Assembly (NCBI RefSeq): GCF_030272615.1
Contig: NW_026728925.1
Span: 250,001 to 314,000, forward strand
Direction of reading: 5' to 3'
Source: Cryptomeria japonica
Lineage: Eukaryota > Streptophyta > Pinopsida > Cupressales > Cupressaceae
DNA length: 64,000 bases
Made by a program: the position numbers and the translations under genes. Below the pieces are notes generated by a model. The model was not told the DNA's origin, did no database searches, and worked only from the letters and a program-made list of their open reading frames with translations. Positions within the stretch are counted from its first letter, which is position 1. Each line of letters opens with the position of its first letter. This document shows positions 22,267-37,024 of the stretch, in pieces.

Positions 22267-22780
22267 CCTATTAGAGTAAAAGGTTTTATTTACTAAATTA
22301 ATTTAATCATATTGATTAATTAACTAAGTCACCTTTTCCTTTTTTCACTTAAGCTAAATTTAGGAAGCTTTTTGGGGAATTTAATAATTATTTTATTTCA
22401 TGCATTCATCCCTTAGGGTTTGCTTTAGGGTTTTGATCTCCTTTATTAAACAATTGATCTCATTGTAATTATTCATTCTGGCAAGTTAATTCATTTGTGA
22501 TTCTTCTTGCAATTGTCTCCAATTATTCTTGCACTCTCTTGTTTGTAGGATTTTCTCTTGTACGTGGCAGGTATTTGCATGCAGGCGATTATTGGGCATT
22601 GTGGAATTCATCAATCATGAATTCTATCATGGTATCAGAAGTCCAGACCTGATGCACCTCATTCATCAAATTTGATATTTTCCTTATGAATATTTTTTGT
22701 TTGCATCTTGGGTCAATTTGAATCTCAAAATAAGATCTCTGAGGATTTGAAAATTCACCTTTTTTTGTGATCAAGGGGGG
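22267..22780 (+). mobile_element. Decayed copia-like LTR end with primer-binding site (unit 3)
   Basis: Primer-binding-site motif at 22630-22639. Confidence 0.5.
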
Positions 22781-23072
22781 CGCCTATTGTTTTGGACCAC
22801 CACCACCAGTGGTTAGAGACCTCCTCCCCTCCCCGACTGCCCTCCACCACCTCATGCCATCAACGGACCACCACCGCGCCACCAGTTTCATTGTTAGAAG
22901 CCTTTTTGAGCCTATTGGGATTTTTTTGTGATATTGGGAGCAAACAGAGGCGTTCTTCGATAAACCATATATTGAAGTAGAATTTATTTTAGATTTCATT
23001 TCTGGTTTGACCTTTTCTATTTTAGAATTGATGTAAACTTTTGTTTTAATCTTTTCTATTTTGTTTTAACCG

Positions 23073-23254
23073 TTATCTCGTCATACTAACTGCCAAAACG
23101 AACCTGAAGCAAAGATGCGTGATAAAGAGAGTATATTGTATTTATAAACAGAGTGCAAGCGTTTGTATAGGTCAAGAGTGATATTCGGTGAAAAAGGGTG
23201 AGATTCAAAGTAAAACAATGGAGCGTTGAATTGCAGCATTTTAAGAGGCTCGAG
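23073..23254 (-). pseudogene. Third peptide-gene promoter relic (unit 3)
   Basis: Early stop after three codons retained (23084-23073). Confidence 0.75.
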
Positions 23255-24459
23255 CTCAAAAGATGCTTTTATTTTTCTTGAACCAAACAATACAGTAGAA
23301 GTTCAATGCATTTTTGGTTTCACCATTTTTCTTTTCATACAACCCTTTATAATTTATAAAAACGTTTTTCAATAAATTTTTTAATTTTAACCAAAATTGA
23401 AATGGTCAAGCAAAGAAAAAAAATGTTGAATAGCAGCAATGAGTATGCTGATCTTGAATGCTATTCATTATTGAAAAAGTGTCTTTGATGACAAAGTGGA
23501 CGTTATGATAAGTACAATAATTGAAAGGATACAATTTTAAAGGAAAAATCTTCAGAATCCTATCATCTAAAGTATCATAAATTGATGGAACCTCAAACCG
23601 TACATTTTAAAATCTCTCCCAATGGGATGTTTCTTTTGAAATATTTTTTTTGTGTGCAAGGGTGAGCTAGTCATAGTTCTAGTCTTTTCATGACCCCTTT
23701 TCTCCCAAGTACAATAGTTTGGAGTTGAGATGCACTTTCTATTATTCCACTTTGGTTTTTTGTTCTTCCAATCATGGATCTTTAATTTACATCTTTATGT
23801 CTCTTTTACCATTTATTAATAGGTAACATTACCTTTTAGCTATATACCATCATTTCATTCTTTCTAGTTGTCCTTTCCTTTATTGATGTTTTGTTATTAG
23901 CCTTAATAGCTTAATAATCTTTGATGAGTGACCACTTTAATGAATTGTCAAAATTTATTTGTATCCCTTTGTTGTTATTGCATCTATATTCTTTTTTGTT
24001 TTCTATGAAGGAAGGTATAGTTAGAACCATTATGGTCCTTGTATCAAGTGTGCATGTTATAATATGATAGATGATAACTTTCATTTTCTTTATATGTCAA
24101 TCTAACATCAACAAGAGCATCGCTTATCATAGAATCTACCCACCTATGTGGTACAGTTGAAAGAACTAACATTTGGCTTGTTGCCAATAGAAATTTTCTA
24201 TTTGTCTACATGTGTTCAATCCCTTTGTGAGATGTAAGAGGATAATTTGATAATAATATGTCATGTTTCTCTAAAGACTTAAAAGGGAGTTTTTGTTTGA
24301 GATATCTCATTCTTTGTTGCTTGTGGCCTATGAATTTTTTATGTTGAGGCGTCCCCCTCCTCTTGTATTATGAGATTTTCCTTGTACCGACAAGTATATA
24401 TTGATGTGTGATAAGATTCAACATATTTCCCACATCACTTCAACATATACTTGTTGCAG

Positions 24460-26294
24460 GTAGCATGTGCCAACTTCTTGTGATATGAGTGCTCCATACA
24501 TACAACCAACCTCTCCTCCCCAATTGTCAATATTCTTAGTGACAAATAGCTGAAATGTGGCATTCTCTTCAATACATCACATAGGCTCTTGAAATCTATA
24601 TGTGCTAGATAATTTTAATTCACCACTTAGCAATATGTGATATGGTAATAATTATTTTCTCAAAGAAAATAAACAACAATCATGTAATGAAATTTTTAAC
24701 AGGTTAAACACTTCGAAAAATTAAAAATTAAACCATTAATGCAATACATTAGAACATGGGAATATGTTTGCCATTATTAGAGTGGGAAGAATAAATGGGT
24801 TGGTATAGCTCTCCATTGACTAATTTTCCTAAGGTACTGTGTCAACTTCAAAATAATGTTTGTATAGTTTTTCAATTCTATTTTATTTAGTGCAGCATTT
24901 CTAGTCTTTAAATTTGATGCAAAATGAAAGGGTTTCCATGTGCATTCAAGTATGTCCTTAACTTCTCCTTTCAATATTAAAAAAAATATATTTTATCTAT
25001 TTGAGAAAATTTCTTAAGAGGAAGATAAAAAAAAAAATTGTGCTCGTTATCAAACTATGATTTTTTGTTCCTTGGGAGATAGATAAAATTTGAGTGATTT
25101 GATGAGTTCCATAGAATGATAAACAAATTTGAAAAAGATAAAATTAATGGATGGTGTCCTAGCGATTCATTTCAAGAACATTCTTGAATTTAGGAAGAAT
25201 ATCAAATTTCCTATATGTAGATGGTATCTATTTGATTATTTATTTAACAAGTTTTTTGTGCCTAGCATAATGGATAATCATTATAGGTTTCACCTTGTCA
25301 ATGTAGTTATCCTTAATTTATTCCTTTGTGAATATTTGTTGGGTCTCATATGTAAGAAATACTATCATAAGACCCATGAAGTTAAATATTTAAAGAGGGT
25401 AGAGTTACTTACAAATACAAATAAATTAACAAGTTTTATTTGACCTAACTCCATGTTTCACTAAAACTAATTCCTTATGAGCTTGCCACTAAATATGGTT
25501 GAGACATAATAGTCCTAGGGTGATTTACTTTTGGAGGAATATAATCAAGTCCAATGTACAGTAAATAGTGTTGAAGACTTGCTCAAGAAATGAACTATAG
25601 CCCTTTGAAATTTACAAATTTGAGGGATATTTCAATTCAAATTATTACATATTATGCTAGGTCCTAGAAATGTAGTGTAATTAATAAATATGCATATGTC
25701 TATGACGCTTGTTTTGAATGTTCATTTTTTTTAATGTAAATAGGCTATTTGAGTATTTGGACCATGGATCATACAGGGAATATACAAATATATTATTAAT
25801 TTTAAAATCACTTACCCTCCCTATATCTCCATATGGTATATCACCCTTTTTCACACTTTCTTGGAAGCCTTCTCTAGTTAATGGACAAAGTAGGTAGGAA
25901 ATTAATGGGTTCTATACTTCATCTATGTTAAAGATGTAGTGTTTGTTTGAATGAACCCTTTGTGGCTATATATACATTTCTCATCTAGAAATTGTAGAAA
26001 TTTTTAGTATTTCTTTATTACCCTTATGTTGAATATATTACGATTTTTGTAGAAGAAGTCTGTCTAATTAAGTAATGAATTTACTTAGTACCCATATTTC
26101 TTCTTTTTGGGAAAAGGTTGATGATAATATAGGATACAATATGTATCACTATTGAAGAATTGTAATCAAAATTTATGTTTCTCCTATGGTTCCTCATTAC
26201 TTGTTTCTTTATAACCAACTAATAGTTATAGTAATCATATGGTACATGTATGAGGTGGATAAATTTCATTCTAAGTAGCATTAGAAAGATAGTT
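24460..26294. repeat. Block A' (unit 3)
   Basis: Majority-type copy, without the unit 2 substitutions. Confidence 0.8.
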
Positions 26295-27981
26295 ACAACA
26301 TTACCAATTTGAAGCTGAGAACATCACTATATTATTAAGGGAGTCTTATGATCTTGTGGCTGGAATGGTGAAAGGTTATGGACTAAAATTGTATAAGAAA
26401 ATATATTAAAATCCCAAGAATATTATTCATAGAGTGTTCACTAAAATATTGGAAGGTCTTTTAATAAGAATAAATAATTTGAAGGGGATTATTTGTGAAG
26501 GAAATCCATAAAAAACTGAGAGAGATGGTAGGATGGACAATATGGATAGGATGGTAGGAGCTGAGTTGATGTGGAAGTTGAATGATTTAGGGTATAAATG
26601 ATGTTTCAATGATATCAAAGACACAATGAAGATATAATAGATTCTATAACTTTTAAGGTTGGGAAACACACACATAATAAACATGTATTTTTTCCATCCC
26701 ATTGACGGTAGGAAGAATGTGATAATTAGGCATAGTAGCTTATGGATATTTTTGGAGACAATTTCATGGAAGATGTAAGGAAAAAAAAATGTTTATAATT
26801 CTTCTCTAATAAATCTCTATGGTAGCTAACTACCAATTAAAAGTGTAGAATTTTTGTGTGAAAAATGGAGATGAAACTCAAATAGCTAACTATCAATTGG
26901 CCAAAATATCTAGCTATACTATTGAGGACCAATTTATCATAAATGAGGCACTCAAGATAGTTGTCATATTTGTAGTATGTCACTAAAAAAAATGAAAAAG
27001 TGTAGGGGACCATGACGCAAAGCTTGAACATATTAAATCTTGGTCCCCACAAAATGATTTGAAGCTTTAGGCAAAGCATATGGCCATGAATATTTTATAA
27101 AGGGAAAACACACCAGGGAACAATTATAGCTTGCTAATGTGATTGAATAGAACCCATTCAATGGTCTTGATTAAATTATTATTGTAAGAGAACTAAAGCT
27201 CTAAAGGCGAGCAAAGAATTTGACAATGTATGATTTTAATGTCAACATTATTATGAAGGAAAAGGTTTCCACATTGTTTTGTTAGAATTCTATCAACTCT
27301 TGTTCATGATTCAAATTGTCTTGGCTTCATTAATATTTGGAATCAAATTAACTATGTGTGCTAAGCACATTACTAAAACCTTTGAACAAGATGAAATTTG
27401 CAATGGCCTGCTTCGTCGTGTTTTTCTTAATTTTCCTTTAAATTTTTACATTAAAAAAATTATATATTACATAAAAATTGGTAAACCCTAACATAATATT
27501 TGGAGTGACAAATATACATTATAATGTGTATTAAAGCTTTGGTCAGATCCAAACCATAACGTACGGCCTGTTGTAGCAGGCTCATCATATAAGTTGTGTA
27601 TGTTTTACAAAGCGCGATTAAAATCTTACTAATTTATAATCCTTTCAAGTATTATGGATAGGCCCTTTCTTAGTTTTCTCAAACACGTAACTTTTTGTGA
27701 CACCATAGCAAAAGTCTGTTGAAATTTTTTATGTACCTTTCGTGAATCATATTTAAGATTTGATTAAACTGAATATGTATATTCTTCAATACAAATGAAA
27801 TTATATCCACTCAAGATAGATGAAAGCGATCTGGCCTTTAAAATGTGTCAGTGGTTAGTCAATGGCGATAGATGATATTTCTCCCTATCACCGCAGATCT
27901 GGATTGAAAAATACGTAAATGTATACTGGGTATCCATGGCAGAATATCTTAATTAGGTGATTGGATCCACAATAAGTGTAT

Positions 27982-28170
27982 TCAACAGCAACTAGGATCT
28001 GGAATGTTGCCTTCACAGTTAGGACACGACGCTAACATCTCCACAATTTCAAGCAGATTATCAATGCCTGCATTTATATTCACTATTTTGTTGAGGATTG
28101 GTCGAGCAGAGACAGCGAGGGAAAACACAACGTTGAGCACAAGCAGCAGTGCCATAACTTTCAGGAGCAT
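27982..28170 (-). CDS. Small secreted four-cysteine peptide, Ile32 form (unit 4)
   Basis: One amino-acid change from unit 1: Thr32 to Ile, from A at 28076. It lies in the N-terminal part of the mature region, away from the cysteines. The same form occurs in units 5 and 7. Confidence 0.65.
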   Translation of the reverse strand: MLLKVMALLLVLNVVFSLAVSARPILNKIVNINAGIDNLLEIVEMLASCPNCEGNIPDPSCC

Positions 28171-28284
28171 CGATCTCGACAATACTAATTGGCAGAATGA
28201 ATGTTAACAAATGAAAAAACGTATTCGGTTTAGCGAGATAGAGAGCGAAGATCGAGAATGGTGATGGATAAACAAGGAAAATCG

Positions 28285-28332
28285 TATTTATAGAGACAGA
28301 CGACGGCGTGTGAGTATGTTTGATCAAGTCAA
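28285..28332 (-). promoter_or_regulatory. Promoter of minus-strand peptide gene (unit 4)
   Basis: TATA box and W-box-like element retained. Confidence 0.7.
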
Positions 28333-28516
28333 AATTAAAATTTGTTCAACTAGGGTGATATTCAAAGTAAAAAATGGCGCGTGGAACTGCAACATTTCAA
28401 GAGGCGACAAAGGGACTTTGAATATCAACATTGACTTATTCATATTGCACGTCAATTGTCTTCGCTTTCTATCAAGCATGAAAGCACCTTTAACACCAAT
28501 ATCACCAATTTCAATT

Positions 28517-28562
28517 TTGACCTATTCAAACATTTGCACTCCATCGTCCATCTCTATAAATA
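28517..28562 (+). promoter_or_regulatory. Promoter of plus-strand peptide gene (unit 4)
   Basis: TTGACC at 28517-28522 and TATAAATA at 28555-28562. Confidence 0.7.
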
Positions 28563-28696
28563 CGATTTACCTGGTTTATACATCACCATTCTCGATCTTC
28601 GCTCTCTATCTCTTAAAAAATTCACTCGGCTCTTCTTTCTTCATTTGTAAACCAATACGTACGTTTCTTTGCTTGATATTCATTCTGGCAATTAGT

Positions 28697-28921
28697 ATGG
28701 ACAGATCGATTCATCTGAAAGTTATGGCAGTGCTGCTCATGCTCAACGCTATGGTTTTCCTCGCTGTCTCTGCTCGACCAATCCTGACGGAAAAAGTGAA
28801 TACAAATGCAAGCGTGAACAACAATGATTCAATTGATAATCTGGTTGAAATTGTGGAGATGTTAGCATCTGGTTCTAACTGTTCAGGCAACATCAAAGAT
28901 CCTAATTGCCGCAAAAGATAA
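28697..28921 (+). CDS. Small secreted two-cysteine peptide (unit 4)
   Basis: Asp2 form, with the same insertion and two cysteines as the other copies. Confidence 0.65.
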   Translation: MDRSIHLKVMAVLLMLNAMVFLAVSARPILTEKVNTNASVNNNDSIDNLVEIVEMLASGSNCSGNIKDPNCRKR

Positions 28922-29423
28922 AACAATGATGCATAGAGTTACTGTGAATCCAACGCACATAACTAAGATTTTTCGCCACGGAAATCCGCGAGAGCTTTAC
29001 ATTATTTGGGTATTTTGTGGTCCATGGTGACAAGGAGAAAGAGAAATATAATTAAATCCCTTGGACACTACTCGCTGACACATTTTAAAACCAGAACGCT
29101 TTCATCCATCTGGATTGCGTAATATGTAATTATTTTTCTGTATTCAAGAATATACATATTCAGCCCAATCAAATCTTAAATATCAAATTTGTTTCATTAA
29201 ATATTCGTTTTCTAATTGTTCATTGTTTTCCACATTGAAGTTGGTGTGGTGGTAGCTCTAGTTTGTCGCAGAAATAACGTTTTCCTTTCTATTTCCCAAT
29301 TATCATTGATCTTTTAGTGGTAAACTATCAAACTTATATTGAGTCAAGTTTCCCTATTCCTCTTTGGATATCCCAATTACTTATACAAATTATACATATT
29401 ACTTATTTATACCGTTAATTTAA

Positions 29424-31309
29424 GTAGCATAGGTCAACTTCTTGTGATATGATTAGTCAAGCAAGGAACCAAGCTCTCCTCCTCAATTGTCATTATTTTT
29501 AGTGAAAATTATTAGTAACAAAAAATGATACGTAGCATTATCTCAAAGGCATCATGCAAACCCTTCACATCTATCTGTGCTACATAATGTTAATTCACTA
29601 CTCACCAAATGTGATATGGTCATACTTTTTCCCTAAACAAAATCAACAACAATCAAAAGTAATGGAATTTTAAACAAGTTAAACACTTATAAAATTAAAA
29701 AATGAAGCCATTAATGCAATGATTTCAAGAAAATAAAGCTATTTAGTACTATTATTATAGCGAGAAGAATAAATGGATTTTATCTCTCTGTTTAGAACAG
29801 ATTTCCTTCTAAGGTGAAAATTTTGCAACTAATTTTCCTAAGGTATTTTGTCAAGTTCAATTAGAGGATATAAAATATTGGAGGTGCGTTTTATGTAGTG
29901 CAACTTTCTTGGTACTTGAACTTGACACAAAATAAAAGGATGTTTATGTGCAGTCAAGTATGTCAAGTAGTGCAACTTTCTTGGCACTTGAATTTGGTAA
30001 TTTTTCTAAAGCCAACAAAGTATTTGTGCTTCTTATCTAACTATGAATTTTAGTTCCTTGAATTTTCTTTTAGTTTTGATAGAATCAAGAAAATGCTAAC
30101 TCAATCATATAATATCTAATATTTTGAAGGATAAAGTGCCATGGCTTATCTAACCAATTCGCTAGAATGTTGGAGAAGTTTGAAAAACATATATTGAATG
30201 GTGTCCTAGCCAAAAGTAGGAATAATATTGAATTTGCTACAAGTAATTTTGGTCTATTGGATTATTTCATTAAAAAATTGCTTGAGACTAGCCTAATGAA
30301 TAAAAATTATATGTTTGGCCTTGCCAAAGTTATTATTTTTAATTGCTTCTTTTTTTAAAACTTTTTGGTTTTCATATGTAAGAAATATTATGTTACTTGA
30401 CCTAAGAAGTTAATTATTAAAAGGAGAAACTATTGTTTACAACTGAAAGTAAGTTAAAATTTCTTTTCTCTTGAATCCCAATATCCTTGAAGTTTTTAAA
30501 CTTTCTCAGCTTACCGCTAAATATTATTTAGACAAGAATAGTGATAGGTTCAAGTAGTTCTTAAGGTATATAATCAATTCTAACATGAAATAAAAGGTGT
30601 TGGATTTTGTTTGAAGAAATAAATTAGAGCCCTTTGAAATTAAGCAATTTGATGGATATTTTAGATTATTTTTCTAGGTACTAGGAATGTACTATAAGAA
30701 GCAAATATGCATATGTCTAATGCGCCTTCTTGTAAATATCCAAAAAATTATGTAAATAGAATATTTAATTATGAGGCAGGGGTTGTAGCGGGATTCCATA
30801 AATCTATTATAAATTTTAAAATAGCTTACCCTCCTTGTACTTTCATATAGTATCCACTCTTGCACACTTTATTGCAAGCCTTCTCTTTTGAATGGACTAA
30901 GTAGTTAGGAAAGAAACTAGTTTTATACTTCATTTGTGTTAGACATGTTTTTATTGTCTAATTAAAAACAATGCAATTGGATATACATTTGTCTTGTAGA
31001 AGTTATAGATTTTTTATTATTTCTTTACTATCCTTATCCTTAATATACTAGGATTTATATAGCATAAGAATATCTAATTAAGTAATAAATTTTCTTAGTC
31101 CCCCTATTTATCTTTTTGGGTGAAATATTGATAAAATGAAGGATACAATATGTATCATGATTGAAGAACTATAACCATAATTATGGCTATCCTATAGTTC
31201 ATCATTACTCGTCTACTTTTATGCCTAACCAAGTGATATCTCTAGTAATCATATGGTACATGTATGAGGTGGATAATATTTTATTTTAAGTAGCATTAGA
31301 AAGATGGTT
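29424..31309. repeat. Block A (unit 4)
   Basis: Carries C at 30293 and G at 30318, as in units 1, 5 and 7. Confidence 0.8.
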
Positions 31310-31823
31310 CCTATTAGAGTAAAAGGTTTTATTTACTAAATTAATTTAATCATATTGATTAATTAACTAAGTCACCTTTTCCTTTTTTCACTTAAGCTAA
31401 ATTTAGGAAGCTTTTTGGGGAATTTAATAATTATTTTATTTCATGCATTCATCCCTTAGGGTTTGCTTTAGGGTTTTGATCTCCTTTATTAAACAATTGA
31501 TCTCATTGTAATTATTCATTCTGGCAAGTTAATTCATTTGTGATTCTTCTTGCAATTGTCTCCAATTATTCTTGCACTCTCTTGTTTGTAGGATTTTCTC
31601 TTGTACGTGGCAGGTATTTGCATGCAGGCGATTATTGGGCATTGTGGAATTCATCAATCATGAATTCTATCATGGTATCAGAAGTCCAGACCTGATGCAC
31701 CTCATTCATCAAATTTGATATTTTCCTTATGAATATTTTTTGTTTGCATCTTGGGTCAATTTGAATCTCAAAATAAGATCTCTGAGGATTTGAAAATTCA
31801 CCTTTTTTTGTGATCAAGGGGGG
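31310..31823 (+). mobile_element. Decayed copia-like LTR end with primer-binding site (unit 4)
   Basis: Primer-binding-site motif at 31673-31682. Confidence 0.5.
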
Positions 31824-32115
31824 CGCCTATTGTTTTGGACCACCACCACCAGTGGTTAGAGACCTCCTCCCCTCCCCGACTGCCCTCCACCACCTCATGC
31901 CATCAACGGACCACCACCGCGCCACCAGTTTCATTGTTAGAAGCCTTTTTGAGCCTATTGGGATTTTTTTGTGATATTGGGAGCAAACAGAGGCGTTCTT
32001 CGATAAACCATATATTGAAGTAGAATTTATTTTAGATTTCATTTCTGGTTTGACCTTTTCTATTTTAGAATTGATGTAAACTTTTGTTTTAATCTTTTCT
32101 ATTTTGTTTTAACCG

Positions 32116-32297
32116 TTATCTCGTCATACTAACTGCCAAAACGAACCTGAAGCAAAGATGCGTGATAAAGAGAGTATATTGTATTTATAAACAGAGTGCA
32201 AGCGTTTGTATAGGTCAAGAGTGATATTCGGTGAAAAAGGGTGAGATTCAAAGTAAAACAATGGAGCGTTGAATTGCAGCATTTTAAGAGGCTCGAG
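32116..32297 (-). pseudogene. Third peptide-gene promoter relic (unit 4)
   Basis: Start and early stop at 32127-32116. Confidence 0.75.
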
Positions 32298-33502
32298 CTC
32301 AAAAGATGCTTTTATTTTTCTTGAACCAAACAATACAGTAGAAGTTCAATGCATTTTTGGTTTCACCATTTTTCTTTTCATACAACCCTTTATAATTTAT
32401 AAAAACGTTTTTCAATAAATTTTTTAATTTTAACCAAAATTGAAATGGTCAAGCAAAGAAAAAAAATGTTGAATAGCAGCAATGAGTATGCTGATCTTGA
32501 ATGCTATTCATTATTGAAAAAGTGTCTTTGATGACAAAGTGGACGTTATGATAAGTACAATAATTGAAAGGATACAATTTTAAAGGAAAAATCTTCAGAA
32601 TCCTATCATCTAAAGTATCATAAATTGATGGAACCTCAAACCGTACATTTTAAAATCTCTCCCAATGGGATGTTTCTTTTGAAATATTTTTTTTGTGTGC
32701 AAGGGTGAGCTAGTCATAGTTCTAGTCTTTTCATGACCCCTTTTCTCCCAAGTACAATAGTTTGGAGTTGAGATGCACTTTCTATTATTCCACTTTGGTT
32801 TTTTGTTCTTCCAATCATGGATCTTTAATTTACATCTTTATGTCTCTTTTACCATTTATTAATAGGTAACATTACCTTTTAGCTATATACCATCATTTCA
32901 TTCTTTCTAGTTGTCCTTTCCTTTATTGATGTTTTGTTATTAGCCTTAATAGCTTAATAATCTTTGATGAGTGACCACTTTAATGAATTGTCAAAATTTA
33001 TTTGTATCCCTTTGTTGTTATTGCATCTATATTCTTTTTTGTTTTCTATGAAGGAAGGTATAGTTAGAACCATTATGGTCCTTGTATCAAGTGTGCATGT
33101 TATAATATGATAGATGATAACTTTCATTTTCTTTATATGTCAATCTAACATCAACAAGAGCATCGCTTATCATAGAATCTACCCACCTATGTGGTACAGT
33201 TGAAAGAACTAACATTTGGCTTGTTGCCAATAGAAATTTTCTATTTGTCTACATGTGTTCAATCCCTTTGTGAGATGTAAGAGGATCATTTGATAATAAT
33301 ATGTCATGTTTCTCTAAAGACTTAAAAGGGAGTTTTTGTTTGAGATATCTCATTCTTTGTTGCTTGTGGCCTATGAATTTTTTATGTTGAGGCGTCCCCC
33401 TCCTCTTGTATTATGAGATTTTCCTTGTACCGACAAGTATATATTGATGTGTGATAAGATTCAACATATTTCCCACATCACTTCAACATATACTTGTTGC
33501 AG

Positions 33503-35337
33503 GTAGCATGTGCCAACTTCTTGTGATATGAGTGCTCCATACATACAACCAACCTCTCCTCCCCAATTGTCAATATTCTTAGTGACAAATAGCTGAAATG
33601 TGGCATTCTCTTCAATACATCACATAGGCTCTTGAAATCTATATGTGCTAGATAATTTTAATTCACCACTTAGCAATATGTGATATGGTAATAATTATTT
33701 TCTCAAAGAAAATAAACAACAATCATGTAATGAAATTTTTAACAGGTTAAACACTTCGAAAAATTAAAAATTAAACCATTAATGCAATACATTAGAACAT
33801 GGGAATATGTTTGCCATTATTAGAGTGGGAAGAATAAATGGGTTGGTATAGCTCTCCATTGACTAATTTTCCTAAGGTACTGTGTCAACTTCAAAATAAT
33901 GTTTGTATAGTTTTTCAATTCTATTTTATTTAGTGCAGCATTTCTAGTCTTTAAATTTGATGCAAAATGAAAGGGTTTCCATGTGCATTCAAGTATGTCC
34001 TTAACTTCTCCTTTCAATATTAAAAAAAATATATTTTATCTATTTGAGAAAATTTCTTAAGAGGAAGATAAAAAAAAAAATTGTGCTCGTTATCAAACTA
34101 TGATTTTTTGTTCCTTGGGAGATAGATAAAATTTGAGTGATTTGATGAGTTCCATAGAATGATAAACAAATTTGAAAAAGATAAAATTAATGGATGGTGT
34201 CCTAGCGATTCATTTCAAGAACATTCTTGAATTTAGGAAGAATATCAAATTTCCTATATGTAGATGGTATCTATTTGATTATTTATTTAACAAGTTTTTT
34301 GTGCCTAGCATAATGGATAATCATTATAGGTTTCACCTTGTCAATGTAGTTATCCTTAATTTATTCCTTTGTGAATATTTGTTGGGTCTCATATGTAAGA
34401 AATACTATCATAAGACCCATGAAGTTAAATATTTAAAGAGGGTAGAGTTACTTACAAATACAAATAAATTAACAAGTTTTATTTGACCTAACTCCATGTT
34501 TCACTAAAACTAATTCCTTATGAGCTTGCCACTAAATATGGTTGAGACATAATAGTCCTAGGGTGATTTACTTTTGGAGGAATATAATCAAGTCCAATGT
34601 ACAGTAAATAGTGTTGAAGACTTGCTCAAGAAATGAACTATAGCCCTTTGAAATTTACAAATTTGAGGGATATTTCAATTCAAATTATTACATATTATGC
34701 TAGGTCCTAGAAATGTAGTGTAATTAATAAATATGCATATGTCTATGACGCTTGTTTTGAATGTTCATTTTTTTTAATGTAAATAGGCTATTTGAGTATT
34801 TGGACCATGGATCATACAGGGAATATACAAATATATTATTAATTTTAAAATCACTTACCCTCCCTATATCTCCATATGGTATATCACCCTTTTTCACACT
34901 TTCTTGGAAGCCTTCTCTAGTTAATGGACAAAGTAGGTAGGAAATTAATGGGTTCTATACTTCATCTATGTTAAAGATGTAGTGTTTGTTTGAATGAACC
35001 CTTTGTGGCTATATATACATTTCTCATCTAGAAATTGTAGAAATTTTTAGTATTTCTTTATTACCCTTATGTTGAATATATTACGATTTTTGTAGAAGAA
35101 GTCTGTCTAATTAAGTAATGAATTTACTTAGTACCCATATTTCTTCTTTTTGGGAAAAGGTTGATGATAATATAGGATACAATATGTATCACTATTGAAG
35201 AATTGTAATCAAAATTTATGTTTCTCCTATGGTTCCTCATTACTTGTTTCTTTATAACCAACTAATAGTTATAGTAATCATATGGTACATGTATGAGGTG
35301 GATAAATTTCATTCTAAGTAGCATTAGAAAGATAGTT
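33503..35337. repeat. Block A' (unit 4)
   Basis: Majority-type copy. Confidence 0.8.
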
Positions 35338-37024
35338 ACAACATTACCAATTTGAAGCTGAGAACATCACTATATTATTAAGGGAGTCTTATGATCTTGT
35401 GGCTGGAATGGTGAAAGGTTATGGACTAAAATTGTATAAGAAAATATATTAAAATCCCAAGAATATTATTCATAGAGTGTTCACTAAAATATTGGAAGGT
35501 CTTTTAATAAGAATAAATAATTTGAAGGGGATTATTTGTGAAGGAAATCCATAAAAAACTGAGAGAGATGGTAGGATGGACAATATGGATAGGATGGTAG
35601 GAGCTGAGTTGATGTGGAAGTTGAATGATTTAGGGTATAAATGATGTTTCAATGATATCAAAGACACAATGAAGATATAATAGATTCTATAACTTTTAAG
35701 GTTGGGAAACACACACATAATAAACATGTATTTTTTCCATCCCATTGACGGTAGGAAGAATGTGATAATTAGGCATAGTAGCTTATGGATATTTTTGGAG
35801 ACAATTTCATGGAAGATGTAAGGAAAAAAAAATGTTTATAATTCTTCTCTAATAAATCTCTATGGTAGCTAACTACCAATTAAAAGTGTAGAATTTTTGT
35901 GTGAAAAATGGAGATGAAACTCAAATAGCTAACTATCAATTGGCCAAAATATCTAGCTATACTATTGAGGACCAATTTATCATAAATGAGGCACTCAAGA
36001 TAGTTGTCATATTTGTAGTATGTCACTAAAAAAAATGAAAAAGTGTAGGGGACCATGACGCAAAGCTTGAACATATTAAATCTTGGTCCCCACAAAATGA
36101 TTTGAAGCTTTAGGCAAAGCATATGGCCATGAATATTTTATAAAGGGAAAACACACCAGGGAACAATTATAGCTTGCTAATGTGATTGAATAGAACCCAT
36201 TCAATGGTCTTGATTAAATTATTATTGTAAGAGAACTAAAGCTCTAAAGGCGAGCAAAGAATTTGACAATGTATGATTTTAATGTCAACATTATTATGAA
36301 GGAAAAGGTTTCCACATTGTTTTGTTAGAATTCTATCAACTCTTGTTCATGATTCAAATTGTCTTGGCTTCATTAATATTTGGAATCAAATTAACTATGT
36401 GTGCTAAGCACATTACTAAAACCTTTGAACAAGATGAAATTTGCAATGGCCTGCTTCGTCGTGTTTTTCTTAATTTTCCTTTAAATTTTTACATTAAAAA
36501 AATTATATATTACATAAAAATTGGTAAACCCTAACATAATATTTGGAGTGACAAATATACATTATAATGTGTATTAAAGCTTTGGTCAGATCCAAACCAT
36601 AACGTACGGCCTGTTGTAGCAGGCTCATCATATAAGTTGTGTATGTTTTACAAAGCGCGATTAAAATCTTACTAATTTATAATCCTTTCAAGTATTATGG
36701 ATAGGCCCTTTCTTAGTTTTCTCAAACACGTAACTTTTTGTGACACCATAGCAAAAGTCTGTTGAAATTTTTTATGTACCTTTCGTGAATCATATTTAAG
36801 ATTTGATTAAACTGAATATGTATATTCTTCAATACAAATGAAATTATATCCACTCAAGATAGATGAAAGCGATCTGGCCTTTAAAATGTGTCAGTGGTTA
36901 GTCAATGGCGATAGATGATATTTCTCCCTATCACCGCAGATCTGGATTGAAAAATACGTAAATGTATACTGGGTATCCATGGCAGAATATCTTAATTAGG
37001 TGATTGGATCCACAATAAGTGTAT

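Larger units (their letters stand above)
18087..27129. repeat. Array unit 3
   Basis: The most divergent unit. Private substitutions lie at 20532, 20653, 21299, 21498, 21931 and 24244, mostly in block A. It carries G at offset 3164 like units 2 and 6 but G at 3189 like the others, and T at offset 1860 like unit 1. Confidence 0.95.
27130..36172. repeat. Array unit 4
   Basis: Carries T at offset 90 and A at offset 947 (T32I in the minus-strand peptide). It matches units 5 and 7 at every variable site compared. Confidence 0.95.
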
